From assembly GCA_025331445.1 (NCBI GenBank), contig JAIWNE010000151.1, positions 1-64,000 on the forward strand: a stretch of 64,000 nt of DNA. Direction: 5' to 3'. Positions 12,008 to 23,070 of the stretch are shown here, piece after piece. A program made the translations under genes and the position numbers. Under the pieces are notes generated by a model. It was not told the origin of the DNA and ran no database searches. It was given only the letters and a program-made list of their open reading frames with translations. The first letter of the stretch is position 1, and each line of letters begins with the position of its first letter. Source of the DNA: Blakeslea trispora (lineage: Eukaryota; Mucoromycota; Mucoromycetes; Mucorales; Choanephoraceae).

Positions 12008-12670
12008 CTATTCGAAATCCCATGTTATATCACAAACACCAAGGTCCAAGTCACCACATACAACAGAGTACACTAAGTATGTAGCATGTTAGTTTTATAT
12101 CCTTTTTCTTTTATGCAGAGGTAAAGAAGAAAAAAAAAACTGTATATTTACACGACGGTGACATGTCAATGGACCCTGTATACACATAGGTTTATAAGAA
12201 TACATGAACGGAGAATATTCTCTTTTTTTTTTTTTTGTTTCCTCAAGCATTTACCTGATGCACAACCTGGACATGTATCAGCTACTGTAGCATATGTACT
12301 TCCTTTTGCTCCTTTGACAGATACCCGCAGACCACAACGGTAATTTGTGTTTGGATTAGGACCTGTCAGATAAAATAAAATAAAAAAAACACAAAGAAAA
12401 AAATCAATACAGGGACCATACGTATAACACAATCATACCATTTTTCATTTGATCTTTATTCAAAGCTACCACGAGATCATCATTAGATTTAGTTTCTCCG
12501 CAGGAGCCTACGCCTGCGGCTACATCGTAATGTGTACCGGATCCTTCAAAAGCTATATATTTCCTATGTCCCTCGTGTTTGCTGCGTCCTCCTGGTGCTC
12601 GACGCCTAAGAGGAGCTGCTAAAGCGCAAGTAAAACTATAGCCAAAAAATAGCAACAGGGCTGCAAACAT
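12008..12670 (-). CDS. Secreted RlpA-like double-psi beta-barrel protein
   Basis: Small secreted protein of the RlpA/expansin-related double-psi beta-barrel fold. Exons 12670-12439, 12362-12255, 12175-12152 and 12072-12008 give 142 residues. The signal peptide is about residues 1-19 (MFAALLLFFGYSFTCALAAP), followed by a basic, possibly processed segment APLRRRAPGG. The barrel contains GTHYDVAAGVGSCG, VALNKDQM, NYRCGLRVSV, VADTCPGCAS, the DMSPSLY turn and GVCDITWDFE at the end. The third exon is only 24 bases and encodes the aspartate of the DMS motif; without it the barrel is incomplete. Possible roles in this family include wall loosening or protease/lectin-like effectors; no catalytic claim is made. 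Confidence 0.85.
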
Positions 12671-12929
12671 CTAGCTGAAAGAATACAAAGGTGAGAAAGC
12701 GATACAATGGTAAAATCAAGAGAACAGACGAAACAAAACAAAAAAAAAAGAAACATCTCTTATATAAATTGTTCGTTGCCTATGCACAAAGTGTTTGAAA
12801 GTTATCATTCAGTTGATCTAAATGCTTCAAAAGCTCCTAGAAAAAAAAATCCCTAAAGCCCATTCTTCACTCCTTCATAAACAGTATAAATCAGGACCTA
12901 AATCCACCATTCTTTATGCAATCGTTGTC

Positions 12930-12964
<35 letters not shown>

Positions 12965-13037
12965 ATAGCGCCACCTTTATTTGGCAGGCGCATACTGAAT
13001 TCTATATAGTTTTTTTTTTATTAATTACATTATTATA
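12671..13037 (-). other. Spacer with (TC)n microsatellite
   Basis: Short spacer upstream of the barrel protein and downstream of the aminotransferase. It has a (TC)n run of about 30 bases at 12933-12962. Nothing coding seen. Confidence 0.6.
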
Positions 13038-13936
13038 TTACAAGGATTTCCAAGCTTGAATAAGAATATGCACCTGCGCTTCCTTACGTACTGCTACTCT
13101 GACAAACGAATTACATTGATAGCCAGGTTTACCACTTCTTACTGGGACACCAGCAGCACGTGCCAAGTCAATAGCCTTCTCAGCCACTGTCTCGTCCTTC
13201 ATATCTAGCCAGACCCAACTCAAGAATGATTTACCATGATATTCCCATTCAGCATGACCAAGTGACTTTAATTGGTCCACCAAGTAAGCTCGAAGGCGAC
13301 TTGTATTATCCCATGTCTCTTGAAGATAGGCTGTATCATTGACTACAGCTTCAACAAATTTTAAGGCAGGGCCGTTCACTGACCAAGGTACTTGAATCTT
13401 ACGTAAAGCCTCACAATGAGCATCTGTCGGACAAATGACAGATCCAATACGCAGGCCTGTGCAAGACCAGATTTTTGTCCAAGAATGCATGACATGAACA
13501 GATACGTTTTCGGCAACGTACATGTCTTTAGCAAACTCATGTTCAGAAATGAGCGAATCGTTTCTAAAATCAGCAGAGTGCCAGGGCTGCATGGATTCAT
13601 CTGTACGTTTAAGGAAAAAAAACAACTCGATCAATAAAATGTACCTCAAGCTTATTTCATCTTCTTGGTCTCTAAATAGAGAGGCGATACGTTACCCACA
13701 ATAACGCATCCACCCGATTTAACATTGTTCTTGATCCAATCTTTTAAAGGTTCAACAGAAAAATAATCCCCTGTAGGATTACAAGGGTTGACAATGCAGA
13801 TCATATCAGCCTTTTCTGGGCTGGAAGGATCTAAGATCTCAAATCCATTTGTTTCTGCACTACGCTGATATTCTCTATACTTTAATAAAATTGACAGTCA
13901 GTGATCATCTTGAATGTTTGTAGTGGTCCCCCCCTT

Positions 13937-13999
<63 letters not shown>

Positions 14000-14519
14000 C
14001 ATTAGGCCCATTCATTTATATAAGCTATGTATACTAACCTGCACATTCCAAGGACTTCCTTTCCAAGTAGGCTTTTTAATTTCTCTTTCCATAAATGATA
14101 AAAGAGCCTTTCGCACAACCAAATCAATCAGTTCAGATGCACCATTTCCCATCAACAAACGACCGTGATGTTGAGCATAATTTGATCCCCATAAAAATTC
14201 AGCCAAATAAGATTTTGCAGGCTCCTGATTGGCAGCAGGATAATGATGGATCTCATTAATCTAAAAAAAAAAAAAAAAATACCGAGTCAGCTTATTCTTT
14301 CTTTCTTTTTTTTTTAAAGGCTAAACGCGACCCTTTTTACTCCTGCTTTTTGGATTAAATACTTACTGCTTCTTTGGCAGCTTCGAGAGCTAATCGAGGT
14401 GTACCGAGATAATTTGTAGTAACGCTAAAGTCTTCTACAAAGTTATTCAAGAATCTATGTTCTTGACCACCATGAAATGCTTGAGTTTTAGTATCCCAGA
14501 CGTTGGAAGCAGCTAACAT
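13038..14519 (-). CDS. PLP-dependent class I/II aminotransferase, histidinol-phosphate aminotransferase-like
   Basis: Fold-type I PLP enzyme. Exons 14519-14367, 14260-14039, 13879-13696 and 13600-13038 give 373 residues. Seen in order: NYLGTPRLALEAAKEA, IHHYPAAN, GNGASELIDLV (phosphate-binding GxxS), CIVNPCNPTGDY (the NPxNPTG motif), VDES at the acid residue contacting the PLP nitrogen, SWTKIWSCTGLRIG with the Schiff-base lysine in SxxKxxxxxGLRxG, and a late FVRVAVR that holds the substrate carboxylate-binding arginine. This layout matches histidinol-phosphate aminotransferases and the related CobD/threonine-phosphate group. The protein seems to act without a targeting peptide. Exact substrate is not assigned. 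Confidence 0.85.
13947..13998. repeat. (TTA)n microsatellite in an intron
   Basis: About 17 TTA/ATT units inside the intron between exons 2 and 3 of the aminotransferase gene, preceded by C and T homopolymers. Confidence 0.9.
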
Positions 14520-14635
14520 GTTGTTGAATATAAATTAGAGTATCGAAAAGGAGAGAGAGAGAAAAAAAAAAGAAGAAGAAGAGAGGAAAACTCAAAGAAA
14601 GAAAAAGGAAAGTTTTCTTTTGTGTTCACATTATC

Positions 14636-14806
14636 TTATGAAAGTTTGTGTTCCTGACAACGTGGAGCCATAGAACGGCCAGCTTGTTGGCGAGATTGAG
14701 ACGCAGCTTTAATTCTAATAGACAAGAAAAAAAAAATTAAACGATTCAGATGCTGTAGTATGAACCTTTCAAGTTGAAGTAATGTAGATACACACCTGAG
14801 AGTCAT
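14636..14806 (-). CDS. Possible spliced microprotein, 29 residues
   Basis: A weak candidate. ATG at 14806, an 11-base first exon ending at 14796, donor GTGTGT, acceptor CTATTAG and second exon 14714-14636 give a 29-residue frame that starts MTLRIKAASQ, ends HKLS and has a basic middle. It lies between the aminotransferase start and repeat-rich sequence. It could equally be a chance frame or a 5' leader element of the aminotransferase gene. Confidence 0.25.
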   Translation of the reverse strand: MTLRCVSTLLQLERFILQHLNRLIFFFLSIRIKAASQSRQQAGRSMAPRCQEHKLS

Positions 14807-16477
14807 TTATAGTCTAATCAACCTATTTGCTTCTGTTTTAGAATGTAAACACAGGTATAATAATCTAGTGTAGTAGGACTAAACAAAGGTCAAATGAAGG
14901 CTTACAAAAAAAAAAAAGTAAGATAGAGGTACCTTTCTTACAAGTGGTTTTCTCTTCAGATCGAGTATTCGCTTGATTTCATGTCATTCCAGTAATTAGG
15001 CTACTGTCTTCTGTCTTTTGAGACATTTTTTTCTAGTCGTTATTATTTGAGCCCATTAAATAACTGTGATATGCTTCAACCTATCAGCCTGTCCATTGAC
15101 TCCGAGCTAAATAAAAAAAAAAAAAAGAGAGAGAAGGCTTTGATTTGTAGTGATCATCCCCCCCCCCCATTTGGATAAATAGTGAACGAAAATTCGTTCA
15201 TTTTTTGAACATGCGCAACAAGGTCTTCACCAGAGATCTTCGAGGATTCTGCCGCTACTTTTTTTTTCGAAATTTAACGATTACTTGAATAAAAACCCCA
15301 TTTAAGCATTTCGTTCACTTTGTTCACTATTTATGAACGTTTTTTTTTTTTCTTTTTTTGAACGAAAACTTTGTGGAAATAGTGTATATGTATTTCTCTT
15401 GGCCAACCCTATGTCGGTTACCTGGGATGGGCTTCATTCTTTTTTCGGTATGCTCAACTTTACTTGGACATTTTTTTTTTTACTGTTGATGATGAAAGTC
15501 AAAGGACCTGCTATCCGTGCTTATTCTGGATATTAATATCGATCATATCTACTCTGTTGATCGGTTAGGCCATGTATGCCATGTTGCCTTTCATTGTGTT
15601 CCCAGTCATCAACAACCTGGAACAGAAATGATGCATAATGAGAGATACAAAGAGGAATTATGTTTTGTATTTCAAAGATTCTAGTTATTTTCATTAGTAT
15701 ATAGATTGATGCTGGAATTTTTTTTTAAAATACTTTTAACCAATGCTTATTTCTTTATGAACTAAGCCAATCATTCCTCTTTCAAAGGGGATTAAATGTA
15801 AAGCAAGTGACAGGCCACTTTTACCCTTTGACTGACAGTAGATGGAGGTATAGAGCAATCGCATATGTCATTTTTAAAGACCGAAAATAAAATGCTTGTC
15901 TGTTCGCAGAAAACCGAGCCAACTAGTTGCTAGCTCTCTCCTTCTGTAATCTTTCAGGTACATTTGAAGACGTCTATAACAAACTTAGTAATGCCATTTC
16001 TAATGATATCACAGATAATTGGTTCTAATTCCCTGAAATGTTCCAATTAGCTGCTGATAACTATAGCCGAGGCAATTGGCTTGTTATACGCCTAACACCC
16101 AATCCACTGCTTTTCCTTCATACTATTCTCCTCCTTCTTCTGCCTTGCAGCTCTACAGTAATCATTTCTACATTGCAAAAAAAAAGTTAAGTCAAGATTG
16201 CCAGGAACATTTCCTTGGCACTCTACAAACTGCAAGAAATACTTTTTTGAAGATTGTTCTCTTTTGTATCCATAAATCAAATCACAAATTAGAAGTTCAG
16301 AAATAAAATACAGTTTTCAAGCGAAAAAGAAATAGCTGCACCATTTAACATTCAGGTACCAAAAGAAAAAAAAATGGCACCAAAACGTGAGTTGGGTACA
16401 CCAAAAACTCTTGTATTTTATATGGGTTATCAAGTACCTACGTAGGCATTTAACAAAAACCTTGGTGACAGAGCCTT
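14807..16477. other. Repeat-rich gap with a short inverted repeat and decayed frames
   Basis: No intact gene. AAATAGTGAAC at 15178-15188 faces its reverse complement at 15322-15332, which could mark a small inverted-repeat element of about 155 bases. Broken frames at 15400-15690 have protein-like words but many stops and no family I can name. This stretch opens the mobile-element island. Confidence 0.4.
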
Positions 16478-17029
16478 TGTTGTATCGAACGATGTATCGA
16501 ACAACACAATAGTTGACATGTAACCTCTGTCTAGACTCAGATCATAAACTACCAAATAAAGAGACGTATTACACAGTCACTTGTAACAGAGCTATAGAGT
16601 TGAGTGTCTAGCCTGACAACCAAATGTCACTGCTATCATTGCAGGATTAACAAATAGAATATCTAGACTCACAATAATTACAAGATGTCATATGATAATG
16701 ATGGTGATATTAATATCTCAAGTCTTGTAGAACTATGAAGATGTCACTGCTTAATTATTTATGTCTCAATGCAAGAAGTCATAAAAGTTGGCCTGCTATA
16801 AATAGTTGTTCATTGGTAGATAAGATAAGGTGTAACGAAGATAGACATTGTGCATCAAAGACCAAGTCACTTTCCATCATCAATAGAATAGTATAAATAG
16901 AGATAGATTCTTGACTAGTTAGAAAGCTCATTCAATTTACTTGGAACTTAATCCGGACAAAACAATAAAAGTTGAGTCTTAGTCGTACTTTGTCTCTTTT
17001 GTTACTGCTGAGAACCTACTTATACAACA
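16478..17029. mobile_element. Solo LTR of a retrotransposon
   Basis: A 552-base unit that starts TGTTGTAT and ends ATACAACA, a perfect 8-base terminal inverted repeat of TG...CA type. Inside, on the + strand, are two TATA-like boxes (TATAAATAG near 16797 and 16892) and an AATAAA signal at 16974-16979, about 55 bases before the end. This is the order of promoter and poly-A signal expected in an LTR. Flanks are GCCTT and CTCTT, so a clear 5-base target duplication is not seen. No gag or pol sequence follows, hence solo. Family cannot be set. Confidence 0.65.
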
Positions 17030-17270
17030 CTCTTCATTCTTTTCCATCTTTAGCTATCTTCCGTTACTATCCTTTTTCAAAGAAGCAGTTCTTGATTTTT
17101 TTTTACTTGTAAAGGGCATTATGATATTGTTAAAAGTGAAAAAGAAGTCAAATTTCTTGACACAATACCTGTAAATAATTATTGTTGTTACACACATCTA
17201 GGAACACAAAACAGAACTTTAACAGGTTTTAATTGGCTAGTCGGTGCTTGTATTTCTAAGTATCGAAAAA

Positions 17271-18048
17271 CTAGCCGGCCTACTCGCTACGCTCTTTTTA
17301 CGGTCGTCGTCGCCTCACGGTTCGGATGCTGAATTAGTTCTGCTTTCTGAAGCACACATATATTGTTATAGATGAAGTATGTAAATTAGATCAGGAGTTC
17401 TGGAAAGATGATATTATCGATGAGATTTTGTTGGTTAGAAGGATCAGATTTATGCAAGACATGTATGCCTTGTAAGTTGGTGGAGCGAGAGAAAGCAACA
17501 TATAGTTGGCCATGTGTGAATGGTGAAGTACGGAGGTCAATCCCAACGTTAGAAAGTGATTGACCTTGCGACTTGTTGATAGTCATGGCAAAACTTAGTT
17601 TGACAGGAAATTGTTTTCTTGACAATATGAAGGGATACTCATCTTCTAAGGTTGTTAGTTCTATTCGAGGAATGAGCTCAACTTGTTCTTGGTTGGATCG
17701 ACTGTTGTTGAGGACCACCACTTTTAATACGTATTGGCCTATTTCTTTAACTACCAATCTGCTGCCATTGCAAAGGCCTTTTTGTGGGTCAAGATTTCTC
17801 AAGAGCATTACAATACAGCCTACTTTCAAGCTCAACTTTGCAGGAGGAAAGTTGCCTGGGTTCTGCGTTTGAAGATACTCATCAGAAACTCTGTAGACTT
17901 CATTGCTGGCATTTTCTTCTTGTGAATAATCGGCTTTATCTGCCGAAGTCAAAGTGACGGATTCACCAGGCATCAGTTCGAGTACCTTTTCATTCAGCAA
18001 ATCGACAGTATATATATGATTTGTATGACATGATTTACTCGCATGCTT
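17271..18048 (-). mobile_element. 3' fragment of a Helitron, with the C-terminal part of its Pif1-like helicase
   Basis: An open frame on the minus strand from 18048 to 17386 encodes the last part of a Helitron RepHel helicase. Motifs are LNEKVLELMPGE, LKVGCIVMLLRNLDPQKGLCNG, AMTINKSQGQSLSNVGIDL (SF1B helicase motif V) and HGQLYVAFSR (motif VI). The N-terminal Rep domain and the first helicase motifs are missing; a TGA ends the frame upstream at 18049. About 110 bases past the stop, a GC-richer stretch (17272-17330) ends in CTAG followed by T on the minus strand, which fits a Helitron 3' terminus (CTRR next to a host T). So the element is 5'-truncated with its 3' end kept. Confidence 0.7.
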
Positions 18049-18801
18049 TCACCGATGCAAAGGCTTTAATGTATCATCCTACTCTTTTTTTTCTTTTTAC
18101 TACAGAATAATGAACAGTAATCAAGGTAAATGATCTACATCAAGCTTTACTCTTTTCATGATAAGAATGAAGATTTGGTCTTTTTGTATTGTTAAATAAA
18201 GAACCAGGGTGTTCATTGTTTATAGCAGAGCCCAGACCAATTTACACAAAGATCAAACAAACAATCAATATATCAGCCAATGAGGACAACTGATCAGTAA
18301 TGTAGTCAATCTAATTTATAAAAACAAAAGAAAAAAAAAGTACCTTTTCCTTCTTTTCTTTCTTTGATTATTATTTAGAATGAATACATTACAAACAAAG
18401 GTAACAAGGCTGTTCTTTAGGCTGTGAAATAATTGCTAATGATCTCTTAGAGTAATTACTGCGCGCTTTCTTGCTGTCTAGATGACATGCAGAAAAGTAA
18501 CTGTTTAGAAAAAAGGCATGTATTTCATCATGATTGTTGTCGCATATCTGTACTGATCAAAATGAATAGGCCTTTTTTTATTTGTTCTTTTCTTAAGAAG
18601 AGGTAAGCGATCCATTCAAGAGCTAAAACGATGTCTAAGAAACAGAAAAACTAAGACAATGTTTACACTTTAGGTTTTTCTATGTTGGAGGTAATCTATA
18701 CACAGTTTTTTAGAGGGAAGGACAACTCTCCCCCCTTAAAGACCTTGTTTCAAGATTTGGGGTTCTCATATACCTCCCAGCCAAAAATTTTCGGGAACCG
18801 A
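18049..18801. other. No gene seen
   Basis: AT-rich sequence between the Helitron fragment and the hairpin repeat. No ORF of note and no clear terminal repeats. Confidence 0.5.
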
Positions 18802-18951
18802 CAAACTTTGAGGAGCTTCACAGAAAAACTTTTGCAGACAAAAAAAATTCTAAACTTTTAACATTGTTCTAAAACATATTTAAAACAACATTAAAAGGTT
18901 GGATTTTGTTTTTGCCTGCAAAAGTTTTTCTGTGAAGCTCTTCAAAGTTTG
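18802..18951. repeat. Long inverted repeat (hairpin), MITE-like
   Basis: The left arm from 18802 (CAAACTTTGAGGAGCTTCAC...) is repeated in reverse complement up to 18951 with only two mismatches over about 43 bases. The pairing continues imperfectly into the centre, so nearly the whole 150 bases can fold back. Flanking TTT/GAT do not give a clear target duplication. Confidence 0.7.
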
Positions 18952-18987
18952 ATGATTTTTTGGGTGTTTTAAGACTGAAGGCACGTT

Positions 18988-19607
18988 ATGAACAAAGATG
19001 AAAACTCCCAGTCTACAGAATCATCACAAGAAAGCCAGTCAAGTCAGACACCCTATGTCTCTGAATCCGATTCATCTGAAGACAACAATGACCTTTTGGA
19101 GCCCATGGTATGTAAATCAAACGAAACAAACTCTGACGTTGCTTATTTAATTTTGCTGGCTGCATGCAGTGGATCATAGACGGCAATAACTTGAGTAGAT
19201 TTTTAATCGAGTTCAGATCACGATGTTACAGAAAAAGCTTGTTTGAAGAAACGCTGGCTGTCACAGAAAAAATGGCTTTAAACCACGTTTATTTATTGAA
19301 TCAAAGTAATGATTGCTTCGCTCATTGCAGTGATCTGAATATTATGAAAAGCAAATTGATTGAATACTTTGAGATAAACAAGTTTTACAAAAAAGCCTCC
19401 GATGAAGAAACCAAGCTCGTAAATGATGTAGCATATGTAATTGTATTTGATGGATCATTAAAACATCATAAAACTAATTATGATTTCCTTTCAACATAGA
19501 GTAAAGCAAACGGCGAAGAGATGGAAGCAAAAAACTTGGCGATCAGACAGTTGACAAATGTGGAACTTGAAGTATATGCAACAGCTCTATTTAATTGTTT
19601 AACATAG
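18988..19607 (+). CDS. Possible three-exon gene cut off by the MULE insertion
   Basis: Exons 18988-19107, 19170-19418 and 19500-19607 join in phase 0 with good GT-AG sites and encode 158 residues. The first 40 are Ser/Glu-rich (MNKDENSQSTESSQ...), and the remainder is a mixed-charge domain starting WIIDGNNLSRFLIEF that I cannot assign. The final TAG (19605-19607) overlaps the first bases of the MULE terminal repeat, so the natural 3' part may lie beyond the element or be lost. It could itself belong to an older transposon. Confidence 0.4.
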
Positions 19608-19856
19608 GGACCGCCATAAAAAAATTCTATCGGACCGCCAGTCGCACAAAGTATTTCTATATTTGGATAATATTATGCGCCGATAGAAATGTACTTTCGA
19701 ATAAAGTATTAATGGTTGTACTAAATGACTAGTATGGATCAGAGAGCTTTAAGATACTATGGCGGTAGTACGCAATGAACAAAAATGGTAGTGGCGGTAG
19801 TACTTACAAAACAAAAGAAGTAGTGGCGGTAGTACACAGTTTTGAACGTGTAGATA
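19606..19856 (+). repeat. Left terminal inverted repeat of the MULE
   Basis: Pairs with 23071-23303 and 24286-24306 at high identity with few mismatches. It carries three GGCGGTAGTAC subrepeats (near 19762, 19794 and 19825), likely transposase-binding sites. Confidence 0.85.
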
Positions 19857-19946
19857 AAGGGTGAAGTTTTCTTTTGTCAAAATTTCTTTTATGACACATT
19901 TCCTACTCTATTTGAAGCAAACAAACAACGTTAAAACTTTAGCAAA

Positions 19947-22911
19947 ATGAATCAAAATCTTTATTCGGTACCTTCTCCTCTTCCAGCTATTCCTAGAAAA
20001 GCTGACAAAAGTACCATCAGAACCTTGTTCATTGAATATGCTACAAAAAACAACTTTACATTGACAACCCATCGATCAGAAAAGAACAGATTAGTTTTGA
20101 TTTGCAAGAAGGGTGAATCATATCGCAACACTAGAGGAACCGATCCAATTGATAAGCAGAGAATCAGATTAAGCTGTAAAATTGATTGTCCTTACAAATT
20201 GACATTTTACCAGAAAAAGAATGAGGGATTTGAACTTGTACAATCAAAGGATGAAAATGCATACAAGCACAACCATTTGCTCGATGAAGCCAATTTGTTG
20301 AGCTCTGCAGAAGGTCGCAAAAACAATTTGACTTCTGCAGATGCAGAAAAGCTTTCCATTGGTATTGATCAGAATGCAACTTCAAGTAACATTCAAGAAT
20401 CTTTGAGCAAAGGTGCTAGATTTAATAAGTTTCGAATCAGCGACATAGATAATATTCGTTATGAAGCCAAAATGAAGAGACATTACAACTTGTACTCTTC
20501 TAAAAAAGCAGCAACTGACTTGATCGAACAAATAGAAAGCGAAAACTATACGGTCAATTACTCTTTCAATGCTGCTGGCTTTCTCACTGGTGTATTCTTC
20601 ACCAATGATTACATGGTAGAAAATGCCAGAAGGTTTAACGAAGTAATCATCATTGATGCTACTTATGGCACAAACAACCTGAAGATGCCATTGATTTGTG
20701 CTTATGGTGTTAGCAATGTTGGAGGTTTCACCCTAAAAACTTTCCCAATCGCTTTTGCATGGACTTCTGATGAAAAGGAAGAAACATACAAATGGTTTTT
20801 AAACAGTTTGCAAAACGTCTTGCAAGGTATTCCTGATAATACCGTGTTTGTGACTGACAAGTGCAAGGCTCTCTTGAACGCTCTTGACAGAGGTTTCAAA
20901 AGAAACAAAAGGTTGTTATGTACTTGGCATCTGCTTAACAACTTGGACGACAACTGAAACCTTTCTGTTTTTAAGAACAAAAGCAACGTAGAAAAGTTTA
21001 AAGGTCATGTCAAGAGAGCAATGAAAATGAAGAACTATGCTGAATTTCATGAGGGCAAGAGGCTAGCAATTGAGATGCTTTGAAACAAGTCTCTTTTCGT
21101 GTCAGAAGAAGAAAGATCTCACTTCAAGAAGTACTTCGAATCAGAATGGCTCATTTGTCAAGAACATTGGGCAGCCTATTACGCATCTAAACTGATGCAT
21201 TTTGGCTGCACTACTACGCAAAGAGCTGAAAGTGCTCATGGTGCTTTGAAGCATAAAATGAATGCTGTACAACCGCTTTCTCTTGCATTCAACAGAATCA
21301 AAGAACATGTAGAAAAGCACGAAAGAGCTATTAGAGATCTTTTAATTAAAGATCAATCCAAAATAGACCCCTTGATTTTTAACGACAGCAACCTCAAGCA
21401 CCTCTGCTCTTTGATCACTTACCGAGCACTCGTTGTGTTGCGAATTGAGCTTCACAGTGAGCCCTCTGTGAATGAGACAAGCAAAAGCTGCACTTGTAGG
21501 GCAAAAGTGACTTTCGACTTGCCTTGCTCTCACAAGATCACTGAGATACGAGAAGATAAGAAGAGAATGCTCAACTTGTCAGACATCCCTCGTCGATGGT
21601 GGATCAGTGAGAATAGCACCAAAGAAGTTGTAGAAGAAGATCCTGAAAAAAAAATCAGTCCTTTTGGATGAAATACGTTGTCCAAATTGAGAATGCTTTT
21701 CGATCTTGTGGAAACAACCGCAAGAAAATAGAATCGCTTTCTAATTCAATTGAGACATTGTTAGATGAATTCAACAGTGCCAAAGATGAAGAAACATGGC
21801 ATCCTGAAATGGATCTGCCTTTAGCAACTGAAGTTCGAGCTCCAGGTAGAAAGAAAATTGTGAGACATTCTGCACTTCCAAAAGACTTTGCGAACAAAAA
21901 GTTTAAGAACAGATACATGAAGTTACAGAAGAACAAAGGTAAACTAATTTGTTTATAAAAGCATTAATTTACTGATAATATAATTAAGCATCTGAAGAAG
22001 TTGGTGAAGAAGTTGGTGAAAAAGTTGGTGAAGAAATAGAGGAAGTTTATGAAGGAGATGAAGAAAACTATGAAGAAGTTGATGAAGAAGATGAATGCGA
22101 ATTGACTTTCGATTTGACCAGAAAGAAAAGAAAGAGTGATGATGCTACCCATCACATGAATATCCCCAAGAAGCGAAGTAGAACTTTTGTAAGACCTAGG
22201 CTTCAAGAAGTATATTTCCCCTTTGACATTCACTCTAGTATTCCTAGAAGTGATGTCTCTGAGGCATACGATCCTGTCGGTGATGGTCATTGTGGCTTCC
22301 GCAGTGCAAGCTTTCTTGTTCATGGAAATGAGGGGCTTTATCCCATTATTAAACAAGAAATGCTAAAGGCATTAAAGAAAAACCGAGAAGTTTATGAGAA
22401 GTCCTTTGGCATAGATGTAAAAGATGCAGAGGAAAAAATCACTTGCGGCATAGATCTGATAACTGAAGAAATGAAGGCAATGAAAACTAAAAGAACCAAC
22501 AACAGTGAAATTGATGAAGATGATGCCTCTTTAAATATAAAGCATCCAAAGTCACACAGGCAGTCCAAAGTAGCAGGTACAAAATACTGGTTTAACTCTC
22601 CAGATTGTGCGCAGATTTTAGCTGATGCTGTTTCTGCACCAATCTGTGTTTACCCGTCTCCTAGCTTTGAAAGCGAATGGAATCCTGCTATGACATTCTT
22701 ACCATTGGAGCTTCCTATCAAGCAATCAAACAAGCCATCCCCTTCGCATCTACAAAATATAGATCAGATACATTGGGGCGCTTTAAGAATGAAGAATGGC
22801 CATACCTCTAATCCTGCCGTAAACAGACTCTATTTTGCCATTGATGGCAAGAAGAAAGATTTCCAAGTTTACTGGAATAAATGGGGACAGTTCCCTAAAG
22901 TTAGAAACTAA
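19947..22911 (+). pseudogene. MULE transposase joined to an OTU cysteine-protease domain, inactivated
   Basis: A long frame beginning at the ATG 19947 encodes a FAR1/WRKY-GCM1-like DNA-binding N-terminus, then the MULE transposase core (VIIIDATYGTN with the first Asp; TDKCKALLNAL with the second; ALCTWH-like LLCTWHLL), then a SWIM zinc finger CTCRAKV...PCSH near 21490-21533. Two in-frame TGA codons (20955 and 21081) break it with no change of frame on either side. Near 21645 the frame shifts at a run of nine A. After a likely intron (21939-21990) the frame runs through an acidic linker into an OTU domain: GDGHCGFRSAS holds the catalytic Asp/Cys, and NGHTSNPAVNRLYF the likely His. Joined transposase-OTU proteins are known from other fungal MULEs. 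This copy should be non-autonomous. Confidence 0.8.
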
Positions 22912-23070
22912 GTACGTAGAGTAATATCAAAATTCAAAGCTCCAACATACTGACTCATTGCTTTCTCTTCATTTCTTAATTAGATAAGAACCCGTTAAAT
23001 TCATTACTTTATTATGCAATAAATGCTATTATTCACATTTTAAAAGACATGACTCCTTCACCAGCACAAT

